NCBI GenBank assembly: GCA_025057395.1 | Contig: JANWXU010000008.1 | Coordinates: forward strand, 1 to 61,533 | Reading direction: 5' to 3' | From: Bacteroidia bacterium | Lineage (GTDB): Bacteria; Bacteroidota; Bacteroidia; J057; JANWXU01 | DNA: 61,533 nucleotides | Shown here: in pieces, positions 49,701 through 56,548 of the stretch | Layout: every line of letters starts with the position of its first letter | How positions within the stretch are numbered: position 1 is the first letter of the stretch | Made by a program: the position numbers and the translations under genes | The notes under the pieces: model-generated | What the model was told of the DNA's origin: nothing | Databases searched by the model: none | What the model saw: only the letters and a program-made list of their open reading frames with translations

Positions 49701-52700
49701 TTTGGGCCACAAGCCATACTTTTTATCTAGAAAGAGAGCTTGGTAGCACTGGTTGCAGAAGTGCCTTGCAACCAGTACGCTTACTTATAAATTCTATACC
49801 GGCTAAGCCCAACGTAGCAAATGTAGCTCGTTGCGGTTCCGGCAGCGTAACGTTTAGTGTTCAAATGGGATCGCCTCCGGGAAATCAAGTTTTTCTGTAT
49901 GCTGCTTCAAGTGGAGGGCAGTCTATTACTTCTGCTACTACCGCTCCTTATTTGCTTACTTCTCCTAATATTCAAAACACAACTACCTTCTATTTTAGCA
50001 GTTTTCATTCTCAAACAGGTTGTGAAAGTGAAAGAACCGCTGCAATTGCTATCATCAATCCATTACCACCTGCTCCAGTAGTCAATAATAATGTTATTCT
50101 ATGTGGTATAGGGCAGGCTAACTTTTCTGCTTTTGTAGAGCATTCAAGTGTAAACAGGGTAGTTCTTTACAGTGAGCCTAATTTACTTTCTCCTGTTAAT
50201 GAAACTTCTATTAAGCCTTTTATTCTAAAAACACCTTTGATTGAAAATAGTAGAACGTATTGGATTGCTGCTATGAGTGATCAGGGTTGTCCTAGTGAGT
50301 TTGTACCAGCTTCTGTTTTGGTGTATGCGCCTCCTGCTCCTCCTGTTTTTCAAACTGTAGAACGATGTGGTCCGGGGTTAGTTACTTTAACTTTTCGAAT
50401 GGGTTCTCCTGCAGGTAACCGAATTCTGTTATTTTCTCAGGAAACAGATGAGTCGCCCTTTATTACACTATCTCATTCTCCATATTTAGCACCGTTGGTG
50501 GTTAATGAAACAAAAGTTATTTATGCCCAAGTACTTAATTCTAATTTAGGGTGTGCAAGCATTAAGTTGCCGGTTACTATAAAAGTTAACCCAGTCCCCG
50601 AGCGACCTGAAATACAAAGTAATGCCCCTATTTGTAATGGAGAAACTTTAAAACTAAGTATTCTTTCTCCCAATTCAAATCACACTTATCTGTGGCGTGG
50701 CCCCGATGGATGGCAACAAATAGGTGCAACCGTTTATCGAAGTATTAGTGCAATCGAGTTAGGAGGAACGTACAGTGTGGTTGCTATTGCGGGCTCATGT
50801 ACTTCTGAAGCTGCTTCAGAGAATATAATAATTAGAAGGGGAATTCCAACCCCAGTCGCGGGGGCATACCATATTTACAATGACCCTACTGCCCATTGCG
50901 AGGGTAATGAACTTAATTTGGAAGTAAAAAATTATGATCAATTCCCGGCGGGTACAGAGTTTGTTTGGCGAGGACCTAATCAAACTACCGTTGCTACACA
51001 TCCTCATCCTGCCTTTCCTAATGCTTCTCCTAGTCTTTCGGGAACCTATGCTGTATATGCAGTTTATCAGGGCTGTACCTCAAAGGTAGATACCATACGA
51101 GTACGCATTTATCCGAAGCCCGCACCCCCTACCTATACAGGAAATACGATATTTTGTGAGGGTAGTTCAAACTTTTCACTCTCTATTCTTCCTTTGCCAC
51201 CTAGCGCTATGGAGTATTACTCCTATCAATGGCACGGGCCTAATGGTTTTTACCAAACCGGAACTACAGTATCTAGGCCCTCTATTTTGCCTAATGCGGG
51301 TACTTACACTGTAAGAACGGTAAGTAGTTATGGTTGCATATCAGAGCCTACTCATATCACTGTTGAAATTATACCTAGGCTTCCCTTGCCTACAATTGTG
51401 GGACCTAGTTCCATTTGCATGGGGCAAAGATTGAAAATTGATGCTTCGAGTAGCTTAAGTAATCCTATTTATTATTGGCGTGGACCTGGAGGATGGCAAT
51501 TTGTAGGTGGAGCTACTGTTGAACGAGAAAATGTTGTTTTATCAGATGGTGGTACCTATTCAGTATCTGTGGTTTCTAGAGGTTGTACTTCTGCACCTAG
51601 TACTATTAATGTTGAGGTAAGACGTGCGCCAGCTAAGCCCCCTATTTTCGATAATTCACCTATTTGCGCAGGTGATCGTCTAGTACTATCTACTACTCCT
51701 ATAGAAGGGGCATATTACTACTGGCAAGGTCCATGCTTTGAGCATAGCGGCGCCGATTATCGTATATTCCGAGAAGCTATTTTATCAAGGTGTGCTGGTC
51801 CTCATTCTTTGACAGTTATACAAAACGGCTGCTCTTCAGAAGTAGCAATAAAAAGTATCAGTATATATAATAAACCTATAATAAGCGTTACTAATGATGG
51901 TCCTAAGTGCCTGGGAAATGAAGTAACTTTAAGTGTACAAGGGGAGGATGGTCAGCCATTGCCACCAGGAACACAATTTATCTGGAGCGGTCCTAATGGC
52001 TTTAATGTGACTTCTACTTCTTCTACAGTAAATCGTCTCCTTCAAACCTCGCAAGATCAAGGTACGTACAGTGTAATTGCTGTAGTGGCTACCAATTGCA
52101 GTTCTGTTACGCAGACTACTTTAGTACGCACACAACCGGTACCTACCCTACCAACAGTTGTAAATGATGGTCCTAAGTGTGAGGGAGAAAGACTGACTTT
52201 TACTGTTACAGGCAGTCCAGGTGCTACCTATTTATGGCGAGGACCTAATGGTTTTAATGTAACTACTACCCAGACTAGTATCTCACGAACATCGGTTACG
52301 GTACAGGACGCAGGACAGTATAGTTTACAAATGGTAGTTCGAGGTTGTACTACGGTTGCCCAAATTTCTAGTGTAGTGATACGTCCTAGACCGCCGCTTC
52401 CTATTGCAAATGCCACTTCTCCTGTGTGTGAGGGAAATACTATTACTTTAAGTGCATCGGGAGTTCAGCCAGTTGTTACTTATCGGTGGGCGGGACCAGG
52501 AGCTTTTGTACGTACTACTACAGAAAATAACCTAACTCTTCCTAATGCTCAACCTGGTTCGTATGCTTATACTGTTACAGCTATTGTTGCGGGGTGTACT
52601 TCTCTACCTGCAGTAACTACAGTTGAAGTTTTGCAAGTACCGCTTGCTCCGAATATTACTGTGGATGGTGGTATACGCAAGTGTGTAAATGATATCTTGC

Positions 52701-55168
52701 AATTAAATGCTTCTATTGAGCAAGAGCCTGCCACTTATATTTGGAGTGGACCACAAGGGTATAGCGCTGTAGGAAACAGTGTAAATAAGCAGCTTTTATC
52801 TCCCCAAGAAGCAGGTTACTATGAAGTTTTTGCTATTTATCAATCTTGTACTACTGCAAAGAGCCGAATCTACATAAATGTGAATGATAGGCCTGCCCCT
52901 CCTTCAATTAGAGGTAATTCTCCTGTTTGTGATGGTGAAAGAATTCATTTAACCGCTATTACAGGGGATAATAGCTATGAATTTTATTGGAATGGTCCTG
53001 GTGGCTTTAGCTCTACAAGTTCTGAAATTAACCGAATAGCTAATAGTTTAAGTGCTGGTGCTTATAGTGTTGTAGCTATTCAGGGAGGCTGTACCTCGAG
53101 TGTATCAGTGCGAAATATCCAAGTAAATCCTGCTATTCCACTTCCTGAAGTTCGTTCTAACTCTCCCATTTGTACAGGTCAAACGCTAGAATTTACAGTA
53201 TTAGGCTCGCCATTAAATAATGCTCGCTACGAATGGAGTGGACCTAATAATCGGTTTTCTACTCAGTTCAAGGCTGTGTTTACGAATGTTACCACTAATG
53301 ATGCTGGTACTTATACTTTAATTATCCGCCAAAATGGATGTGCTTCTATACCAATTACTTTACCTGTCGAAATACGATCAACACCATCTGCTCCTGTAGC
53401 TACTAATACGGGTCCGGTTTGTGAAGGTCAGAGTTTAAATCTTGAAGCTAGTGCCGTGCCTGGAGCTACTTACTTATGGCGTGGGCCCCAAGGTTTTTCT
53501 GCGACTACACAAAGTGTTACCCTAAGTAATGTATTAACAAACCAGAGCGGTACTTACAGTGTGCAGGCAATAGTACAGGGTTGTACCTCAGGGGTTTCTA
53601 CAACACTTGTTAGTATCCAACCTAAGCCGGCAACGCCCCTAGTAAGTAGTAACCGTATTATTTGCTCAGGTAATACGTTAGAATTAACAGCAGTTGCTCA
53701 AAGTTTAGTGAGTGGTTACCAATGGGAAGGACCTAATGGTTTTTATGCTAGCAGTCAAAATGTGAGAATTGTTAATATAACTACTTTGGCTACAGGTACT
53801 TATGTGGTGCGTACTCAAAGAGGAAATTGTTTCTCTGACCCTGCGCGCATACAGGTTACTGTTTTACCGACACCGGAACCTGTACTAGTAGGAAATAATG
53901 GACCGCTTTGTCAAGGGCAGGAACTGCAACTTACCGCTTCTTTATTTGTAGGAGCTTCTTACCATTGGAGCGGGCCAGCTAACTTTACTTCTACTGAGCA
54001 AAATCCTATTGTAGGCAATCCTTCAACAGGTACCTATAGTGTGAGGGTAGTTTTAGGTCAATGTACTAGCCGCACTGTAGAAACCCGTGTAACCATTTTT
54101 GAAAGTCCTGCTGTACAAGTTTCCAACAATAGTCCAATTTGTGCTGGCGATAAACTTGAAATTCATGCTACCCATAATCCTGAGTGGGTCTATCAATGGC
54201 GCGGGCCTAACGGATTTTTACATAATCAAAATAGTATAGTAATTGAAAATGCTACTTTGCGTAATGCTGGTGTTTATACTTTAGAGGTTGCTAATAGTAA
54301 TTGTAGAAGTGAGCAGCTTTTAATTCAAGTAGCTATTCTTTCTCCTCCTCTAGTGCCTAGTGTTAGTCAAAATGGGCCGCTTTGCAATGGACAGGTATTA
54401 CAACTATTTGCTACTTCTACACCGGGAGCTGGTTACTTATGGAGAGGGCCAGGTGGATTTATTTCTACTTTACAAAATCCAATAGTTCAAAATCCTATAC
54501 CAGGTATCTATTCAGTAGTATCGATAATGAATGGTTGTACATCTCTCCAAGCTACGGAAACGGTAGTAATAAACAACGCTAATTGCTGTCCGGCTCCAGC
54601 AAGTCCTTTCGTGGAGGTTATTAATCCAACTACAGCAAAAATTAATTGGGCTAACACCTTAGAAGGTCCTATATGCTATATTGTTAGCTATGGACCTAAA
54701 AATCAGGATCCAAGTTCTTGGTTATACTCCAATCTTGTTCCCTACCCTCAAACTTCGCTAGTAATAGATAATTTAGATCCAACTATTGAGTATGGTGTAC
54801 AAATTCGTTCAAATTGTACTGCTTGTGCAGCCCGGAGTGGAAATCGTTCTGCAACTGTTGAGACAAGTTTTAGAACCATAAATGCCAAATCTTATGGTAA
54901 TTTTGAGGAGAAGATATGGGAAACGCAAGTATACCCTAACCCCAATAGTGGTCTATTTACTGTGCACTTACGTAGTAATTTTAGTGGAACGATTACACTT
55001 TCTTTGCGGGATTTGGGAGCTCGTTTAGTGTGGCAAAAGTCGTTCAATTTTGAAGAAGGTAATAGTATACTGCCGGTAGATTTGATGTATATTTCCCCAG
55101 GTATTTATACGTTTGAATTTCGTAATGAAGAATCCTCTAAAGTAGTAAAGTTGGTAATTAGCCGATAA
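37790..55168 (+). CDS. Giant (5792-residue) T9SS-exported repeat protein, probable adhesin
   Basis: Signal peptide 1-43 (ends GVEVIAQ). A module starting KIRLRIWVKRAW (about 51) recurs at VHRLRVWIDSLW (about 332). Then an Ig-like and a PKD-like segment (to about 765), a beta-helix-like part broken by Gly-rich blocks (about 770-1290), and a linker region. From 1519 to about 4270 there are 31 Ig-like repeats (period about 89) opening RCGPGxVTFTV and closing TGCxS. From about 4280 to 5595 there are 16 repeats (period about 83) with CxG, WxGPNGF and GCTS. An Fn3-like domain (about 5600-5700) and a T9SS type A sorting domain (VYPNPNSG, closing KLVISR) end it. Each repeat keeps two cysteines, so a disulfide per domain is likely. 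Ligand unknown. Confidence 0.9.
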   Translation: MNNYTIVTKYNLKIFNTTLIAKVIFIIFACFWGVGSGVEVIAQPNKLNDGKIRLRIWVKRAWSNSHAGNPVNVDVPNVLDDPLPELFVPNVGGLLPQPVWKNQEYVWKVRIRPNADVDGNGWTPWATFQSPSNNANPPVTQSPYSWTDVFLGNPNTLIFDHVFNSTSVPTKFDWQLEAFEEDCRTNTAFGLLNSCGATTGEFDVRCGCAISCWSFTCIYGDDDRSFGGFALPNPPVNNGDTRYFRGGSGQAGDRRIIQVESDNGRFAVQFEYEWYYVPTNTPAQNAFQHITNQASVPATPPSVFPLDTMCTSIGHNNDGYADGGGTANSPNVHRLRVWIDSLWCDSREDIPFINPADLVLIYQFKDNLQNNNQYTPPDFGAYNQCAPPATCAGYIWFSQNNPQWNTQSSYTCNLYNNPGGAANNLPRLVLDRQYPAGQNAASSFQFRMVAWEESCDQTCGSVQGSTQCAGNSFGLMYGGPNIFPPFQLSWNWLNCFGQWLACTVNPDRDYSGPQVPNQPNMPLNQIINMDSIFYRASIPNTDNFITIPLKTNGSQSGNWTVRLRYRWDIQDPIITQQPPTQVSRCANSNTPTQLCAQAEFGTYYQWQKAVLDPCGNGVVWQNIPNANCPCYDVPVGAAGIETYRLRVRNRNGSGSKSATGTWYAETYTQPIKVATLPYAPPISSPVCGGSVFGNTSATFSVCPVPGATSYSWSVTGPGTVTPSSGSGTTFTVTNFGNTPGTYTITLTVNSTCGSATSTCTVGVDTITVCNYIYVTPNGVKANVGSLQYPTTFDGAIQIANSNPNRKHIRILSGTYNNVPRVTLTASNVIIDGGYQVCGSVWCKQSNLNASTIINFNPAEENVTINNQLVAHKRGLVLASTANGTKIQDLTINVAGFQPNDRTPEGRGKSVYGIYIDGASNYKITRCAINTGNASTGANGVNGGNGQPGKPGAAGRNNSGTCDCIACGIPVPDPSNLPNSVCQNPDNFGSGGLGGEGGAGGIGGGGAPGGQTGDSGGTGGMGGHASNDNTNAGSPGANGLNGGGAGGTGGAAPGAPPAFQLTPLVPQAQCNTGGGNGGAGAAGAAGTPGANGTTPGGVVANGFYLPDKGTDGQPGGAGKGGGGGGGGGQSRSLCVVMYQGPQFCIPFTNICFYIPLPCTPRTGESGAGGGGGGGGGGGGGAGSGGFGGGATYAIFAWNAGSGVITDCSLNPGTPGAGGTGGTGGTGGAGGAGGAGGANVCGTGAPAGAGGAGGAGGAGGNGGNGGNGSTGHQYAIYNGGSATITVAGTSSSCVVFTHPNPNPNTASTSCGSLPNCPQITVETNPAWCTNSEISFTKASGTWASLGANSDYTPNLTYPNSTFCNPHTSYTSASSPAVGYYSNASIIEGKTPDLGTCQYLDFVHVNTLRNPPIININGAPALVPPLRHRFCGQACITLTGNKNHPGIAKEYFWEISRITPTCSVVILTSNAKDPGNVCLNDPEVYQIKFQVKDECCGWSIPVYAIIDNRRPQKPTVVAPGPRCGPGIVTLTATPDVPSNGIRWYNAATNAFEGNQLILSKNITTTTTYCAASVDVSVPPPPGCESSDVTCATAVVNPLPGEPNIPNVARCGNGEITFSVFMSAPSGDQACLYDFSGITQISCDLSNPYNLTTPPLTQTTTYCIRAEFSATGCKSNCKPVVATIHSIPSPPISNNIQKCGTGCVTFTAFMGAVQGTVIRLYDHPTAGNNIDSSPANLLTACNVTTNSTFYLEVFNANTGCASPRIPVSVDILGQPGNPTVTATNVARCGPGFVTFTVNMGNPPGNVAELYLNSNAAAPIATDDSSPYELAVQATVTTSYCIRAKDSNNGCTSNQCVPVTATVNFIPGLPTVANVSRCGAGNVTFTIANAGFPPANRFLLYTQPAGGTPVASVTLPLTQITTNVTTTTIFYIESLNTSTGCQSASRLAVSAIVQPEPILTLTSSNVEICGPGDVTLNPSFGPAGGDEAQLYDANCSLLITNDKTAPYQLKTPYVTTTTTFALKAKNNSTGCESSTCLPVTIIVKPLPMPPTVNDVARCGIGNLTFTITNVPPGGTVFVYNQLVGGSPVATISGPNYEFQLSNLANTTTYYFENYDPQTQCMSGSRTQAKAIINPFPSRATLSSNSISRCGSGEVTIPVNLQNPTNTQVFLTTAIGAPPVQVDANSPYEFKVDVQNDVTYYLCTENVVTGCKREDDCIAVTISISQLPASPVPQSQSVQRCGPGLVTFTVNLGGSVGDVIRLYDAPVGGTLRAVSSNGPDFILTPNGGVLQTTTTFWLEAGSSATGCVSSSRTQVVAVIQPVPNPPSVTSSNLSVCSGGGGVISVQTNDPNTQEIRLYNTASASVPLQTITLPNNQFNINNISQNTTYYLESFSTVTSCRSTTRTSISISVIPPPEPATPPSIISSCGPGEARITIANVPPGNEVLMYNEISGGVLLESSIVAPYSFTVPIVTGQEKYCFEVRNLATSCLNATRRCTEAVLHQPPAPPAVPPTLKLCGGGIQRFTVTMPANNLVLEVYNSLTGGAPIAIDATEPYTFDTPEIRTTTTFYLQAYHPVHNCRSPRVPAVVTVYPIPSAPPALTDIRRCGSGDVKFTASMGLQITGDSLRLYDAAQGGNMIARAKGPVAEFTIPNVSTHSVFFLENYNSATGCVSERTPIYVKINRIPSPPYTANAARCGTGIVNFSATLTGGMGDAVRLFTQPSGDSPIYVDYTAPFEVLTPVITQETSYFLDVVNLETQCSSSRVGVTAFINPIPSPPVAIDFKRCGSGPASITAVLGNGGDEIQIFENEVGGAPIQVDNQSPYVLFIPNVEQTRYYYVQSVERATGCASGRVPVKVEILDIPEAPMISSVSRCGAGVVTLTISNLVQNGVVSVLNDNFEPIIFGNPAPNQISIQVTSTSRFYVEVINNSTILHCKSSRSPVEVIVNPIPPSPTAANVRRCGVGSVRVLINAQNAARVDIFDALYNLVATQSSAPFEYLTPQLQQTSVFWLQSTSNYGCKSELVFFNVEIVPKPLPPIVENLSRCGPGSITLSVQGIVPGNVLRVYTIHDLQTPFSVLTSWPYIVETPTLTSNTDLFFIVQDPITGCSSERTIVGLKIHPIPLAPFVENLQRCGEGPVTFTVSPADNHTSAIHVYDPEISMLTPVEVLAQSPYQFTRIISSNKTFYFAAVDKVTSCNSNLVLAHATILEPPANPVVNVAQVHRCGPGQVVLTVQSSPGAEVRLYASQTENMILDQDNTHTQGYYHLVTPFLNASTTFYIESFFTSNNCPSRVGRVAVPVIIYPLPEPPVASNLERCGPGIVTFSLNPTGTSAQTLIMYDTPIGGIPIQSVSIPPYTIRHTVLQNSEFYFGAVNNETGCHSASRTKVNIKLNPVPLPPSVENVSRCGDGIVTFTVSTAEADKILVYANIDGGQPIGSSTVAPYSFAVPISSSITSFYFEAVNSTTGCASPRAEALAIRQEVPYPPQNVIITRCGPGVITVTAVQNFPPFGDQMLLYESSGNIVMASVNRPPFIFSINITTTTTFYLAASVAATGCQSEKAPVVIRVASKPGIVKTSSVERCGPGTVTFTAWMGFPVGTSVRLYNAPEEGNLIAVDSVGPQPYLLSVNVTTTTTFYAAVDNLGCGGDRMPVVAYVERKPAMPIAPPVSRCGPGRVTITAIFGTPAGSQINLYETPVGGTPIVTDFNNPFELIIPYDITSSVTYYLSSAVVGEDCESDRFPIKINIQPLPVKPVVESVSRCGPGSVTFSVWIPDALQGMVRLYNSPSGAQPIDMQPNPPYRFLSPPVTTNTTFYFEHIDPLTLCASERASAELRIIPVPGPPTAVSEPRCGAGPVTISVAQGQPTGTQFVLYNNELNEIKKVDASLSTITTDNISSSTNYFIRVVNTLTGCSSAIVLVPLTINPLPLSPVASDVIRCGAGGATFSVDLPDGSIVRLYDSNDNTRELIASDNNAPYLLTIPFWATSHTFYLERELGSTGCRSALQPVRLLINSIPAKPNVANVARCGSGSVTFSVQMGSPPGNQVFLYAASSGGQSITSATTAPYLLTSPNIQNTTTFYFSSFHSQTGCESERTAAIAIINPLPPAPVVNNNVILCGIGQANFSAFVEHSSVNRVVLYSEPNLLSPVNETSIKPFILKTPLIENSRTYWIAAMSDQGCPSEFVPASVLVYAPPAPPVFQTVERCGPGLVTLTFRMGSPAGNRILLFSQETDESPFITLSHSPYLAPLVVNETKVIYAQVLNSNLGCASIKLPVTIKVNPVPERPEIQSNAPICNGETLKLSILSPNSNHTYLWRGPDGWQQIGATVYRSISAIELGGTYSVVAIAGSCTSEAASENIIIRRGIPTPVAGAYHIYNDPTAHCEGNELNLEVKNYDQFPAGTEFVWRGPNQTTVATHPHPAFPNASPSLSGTYAVYAVYQGCTSKVDTIRVRIYPKPAPPTYTGNTIFCEGSSNFSLSILPLPPSAMEYYSYQWHGPNGFYQTGTTVSRPSILPNAGTYTVRTVSSYGCISEPTHITVEIIPRLPLPTIVGPSSICMGQRLKIDASSSLSNPIYYWRGPGGWQFVGGATVERENVVLSDGGTYSVSVVSRGCTSAPSTINVEVRRAPAKPPIFDNSPICAGDRLVLSTTPIEGAYYYWQGPCFEHSGADYRIFREAILSRCAGPHSLTVIQNGCSSEVAIKSISIYNKPIISVTNDGPKCLGNEVTLSVQGEDGQPLPPGTQFIWSGPNGFNVTSTSSTVNRLLQTSQDQGTYSVIAVVATNCSSVTQTTLVRTQPVPTLPTVVNDGPKCEGERLTFTVTGSPGATYLWRGPNGFNVTTTQTSISRTSVTVQDAGQYSLQMVVRGCTTVAQISSVVIRPRPPLPIANATSPVCEGNTITLSASGVQPVVTYRWAGPGAFVRTTTENNLTLPNAQPGSYAYTVTAIVAGCTSLPAVTTVEVLQVPLAPNITVDGGIRKCVNDILQLNASIEQEPATYIWSGPQGYSAVGNSVNKQLLSPQEAGYYEVFAIYQSCTTAKSRIYINVNDRPAPPSIRGNSPVCDGERIHLTAITGDNSYEFYWNGPGGFSSTSSEINRIANSLSAGAYSVVAIQGGCTSSVSVRNIQVNPAIPLPEVRSNSPICTGQTLEFTVLGSPLNNARYEWSGPNNRFSTQFKAVFTNVTTNDAGTYTLIIRQNGCASIPITLPVEIRSTPSAPVATNTGPVCEGQSLNLEASAVPGATYLWRGPQGFSATTQSVTLSNVLTNQSGTYSVQAIVQGCTSGVSTTLVSIQPKPATPLVSSNRIICSGNTLELTAVAQSLVSGYQWEGPNGFYASSQNVRIVNITTLATGTYVVRTQRGNCFSDPARIQVTVLPTPEPVLVGNNGPLCQGQELQLTASLFVGASYHWSGPANFTSTEQNPIVGNPSTGTYSVRVVLGQCTSRTVETRVTIFESPAVQVSNNSPICAGDKLEIHATHNPEWVYQWRGPNGFLHNQNSIVIENATLRNAGVYTLEVANSNCRSEQLLIQVAILSPPLVPSVSQNGPLCNGQVLQLFATSTPGAGYLWRGPGGFISTLQNPIVQNPIPGIYSVVSIMNGCTSLQATETVVINNANCCPAPASPFVEVINPTTAKINWANTLEGPICYIVSYGPKNQDPSSWLYSNLVPYPQTSLVIDNLDPTIEYGVQIRSNCTACAARSGNRSATVETSFRTINAKSYGNFEEKIWETQVYPNPNSGLFTVHLRSNFSGTITLSLRDLGARLVWQKSFNFEEGNSILPVDLMYISPGIYTFEFRNEESSKVVKLVISR
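40517..41650 (+). repeat. Beta-helix-like rungs alternating with glycine-rich blocks
   Basis: Within the giant gene, three related rung-like segments (YGIYIDGASNYKITRCAINTG, first 20 residues around codon 911; YAIFAWNAGSGVITDCSLN near codon 1192; YAIYNGGSATITVAG near codon 1274) are separated by long Gly-rich stretches (about 255 and 60 residues). The first block contains runs of 9 and 13 consecutive glycines. DNA here is much more G-rich than its surroundings. Confidence 0.75.
40766..40816 (+). other. G-quadruplex-forming motif with exact 9-base period
   Basis: G runs of 5 start at 40766, 40775, 40784 and 40793, followed by GGGG at 40802 and GGG at 40810 and 40814, separated by four-base loops (TGAA, AGCA, CATA, TGGA, CTCC). 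This satisfies the strict quadruplex rule on the coding strand, so also in the mRNA. It encodes part of the Gly-rich block. Confidence 0.8.
42341..50600 (+). repeat. Array of 31 Ig-like repeats, type 1, in the giant gene
   Basis: Counting the conserved RCGxG-type opening (variants KCGTG, ICGPG, VCSGG, LCGGG) gives 31 units between codons 1519 and about 4270; mean spacing of the first and last is 89 residues. Each unit ends TTTFYLEAxNxxTGCxS and is joined by a Pro-rich linker. DNA identity between units is low, so they are old duplications. Confidence 0.85.
50601..54582 (+). repeat. Array of 16 Ig/PKD-like repeats, type 2, in the giant gene
   Basis: Units open with SPxCxGxxLxLxA, carry YxWxGPNGF in the middle and GTYxVxxxxxGCTS near the end. 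Sixteen opening cysteines are counted from codon 4282 to 5532, period about 83 residues. The type is clearly distinct from the 31 units before it. Confidence 0.85.
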
Positions 55169-55182
55169 TATTCTTTAAATAT

Positions 55183-55215
55183 AAAAGCTACCCTCTCTTT
55201 AAGAGGGTAGCTTTT
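55183..55215. terminator. Bidirectional terminator between the giant gene and cas2
   Basis: AAAAGCTACCCTCT (55183-55196), a CTTTA loop and AGAGGGTAGCTTTT (55202-55215) form a 14-bp stem with T-tails in both directions, between two convergent transcription units. Confidence 0.92.
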
Positions 55216-55244
55216 TGTTTTAGTTAAGTATAGTTATAGTTGTT

Positions 55245-55508
55245 TTATATTATTTTATCCAGAGATCTTTTCTCAACGCCAATAATTTGTCTTTGAATTC
55301 CATTAGGATTAGGCTGTGTGAAGATGATTAAGCTATCATGCTCTAAGACCATAATTTTTTTTGCTTCTTGGACTAATTTTTTTAGTTGTGCTTCTGAAAG
55401 TTCACCCTCAAAGACAGAGTTCTGTATCCAGTTCAAAAATCTTCGGCAGAGTTTTAGCATTTTGCTTACTCTTTCTTCGCCTACATCATAAACTAATATT
55501 ACGTACAT
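55245..55508 (-). CDS. cas2: CRISPR-associated endonuclease Cas2
   Basis: An 87-residue ferredoxin-fold protein of the spacer-acquisition complex. It begins MYVILVYDVGEERVSKM, with the conserved Asp of VYDV, then LKLCRRFLNWIQNSVFEGEL, the usual Cas2 second helix/strand. It bridges two Cas1 dimers during integration of new spacers. Last gene of the cas operon, 15 bases after cas1; no repeats follow it before the terminator. Confidence 0.95.
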   Translation of the reverse strand: MYVILVYDVGEERVSKMLKLCRRFLNWIQNSVFEGELSEAQLKKLVQEAKKIMVLEHDSLIIFTQPNPNGIQRQIIGVEKRSLDKII

Positions 55509-55523
55509 ACGTGTTACTTTTTA

Positions 55524-56534
55524 TTACCACCATGCTTGTAGGGGCTTGTAAGGCTGAATTTCCATTATGTGTTTAATGATTTTATAGGCTTCCAAACGAA
55601 TAAGGGTTCGATAACTTACACTTCGTTTAAGTGCTTTATGCTTAATGGTAGTATTTAATTTATTTTCAAATGCACGCACAAACGTTTTACAGCCCTCTTC
55701 ATTGAGTACACATCGCATAGCTTCTTTTTGAAAATCCTTGAGTTGTATTTGCTTAGTATTAACGAGCTGAAATATAAGACGGTCGGTAATAAGGGGCTTA
55801 AATATTTCAGCTACATCTAGACAAAGGGAAAATCGACGATAGCCTGGTTCATGTAAGTAGCTAATGGTTGGATTTAGCTGGGTTTTATGAATTTCTCGTA
55901 AGCAAATGGTGTAACACATACTATTAGCAAAAGAAATTAAAGCGTTAATTTCATTAGTGGGGGGATTTTTTGTTCTGCCTTCAAAAGGGAAATCGGGAGG
56001 AAGAATAGCATTAAACCCTTGGTAATAATATTGCTTTAAATTACCCTCAATTCCCATAAGTTCAGCAATTGTCTGAGCTTCTTGCACCTGTTGGAGAAGA
56101 AGATTCATAGCCTGAATAATTTCTCCTAGTTCTTCTTTACCACGAACATGGTAATATTGCAGGTTTCGTAGCATTATTTTAGCGGCGCCTGTTACAAATT
56201 GGCGAGCAAGCCATATCCTGAGCTTAGGATCTAGATAAAATCGGGCTTGTGCTATGACTACTGCTCCTGCATTGAGCTGCTCGCGCGGCATGAAAGAGCC
56301 CGTATAATTGCGATAATAATCGTAAAAATGGACAGCTACTTGTTTACGTCCTAAGAAATTTAGGGCTGCTGTATTAAAATCTAGGGCGCCAAAAGCATAA
56401 ATTGTTTCTGTAGCTTCTATAGGAAATCTTTTGATTATGGTTGGCTTTTGCTCTCCGTTTTGATGGTATAAAACTAGGCTTTGGTCTTCTCGCTTAATCC
56501 TACCTGCTTGGAATATATAGTAAGTATTAGCCAT
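55524..56534 (-). CDS. cas1: CRISPR-associated integrase Cas1
   Basis: A 336-residue Cas1. The N-terminal beta domain has YYIFQAGRIKREDQSLVL and the helical domain carries the metal site: Glu in NEINALISFANSMCY, His in ISYLHEPGYRR and Asp/Glu in LDVAEIFKPLITDR. These are the residues that join prespacers to the CRISPR repeat. The GRIKREDQSL start and length fit the Cas1b branch associated with types I-B/I-C. It is 14 bases from cas4 and 15 from cas2. Confidence 0.96.
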   Translation of the reverse strand: MANTYYIFQAGRIKREDQSLVLYHQNGEQKPTIIKRFPIEATETIYAFGALDFNTAALNFLGRKQVAVHFYDYYRNYTGSFMPREQLNAGAVVIAQARFYLDPKLRIWLARQFVTGAAKIMLRNLQYYHVRGKEELGEIIQAMNLLLQQVQEAQTIAELMGIEGNLKQYYYQGFNAILPPDFPFEGRTKNPPTNEINALISFANSMCYTICLREIHKTQLNPTISYLHEPGYRRFSLCLDVAEIFKPLITDRLIFQLVNTKQIQLKDFQKEAMRCVLNEEGCKTFVRAFENKLNTTIKHKALKRSVSYRTLIRLEAYKIIKHIMEIQPYKPLQAWW

Positions 56535-56548
56535 AGAGCAAAAGAATT

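Noticed and set aside
42341-54582. Possible CRISPR-like or tandem DNA repeat array
   Set aside because: The periodicity is at protein level (89 and 83 residues), units are divergent in DNA, and the frame runs unbroken through them.
55169-55244. Possible CRISPR repeat next to cas2
   Set aside because: The only repeat-like element is a single inverted repeat that is a good intrinsic terminator for both flanking units.
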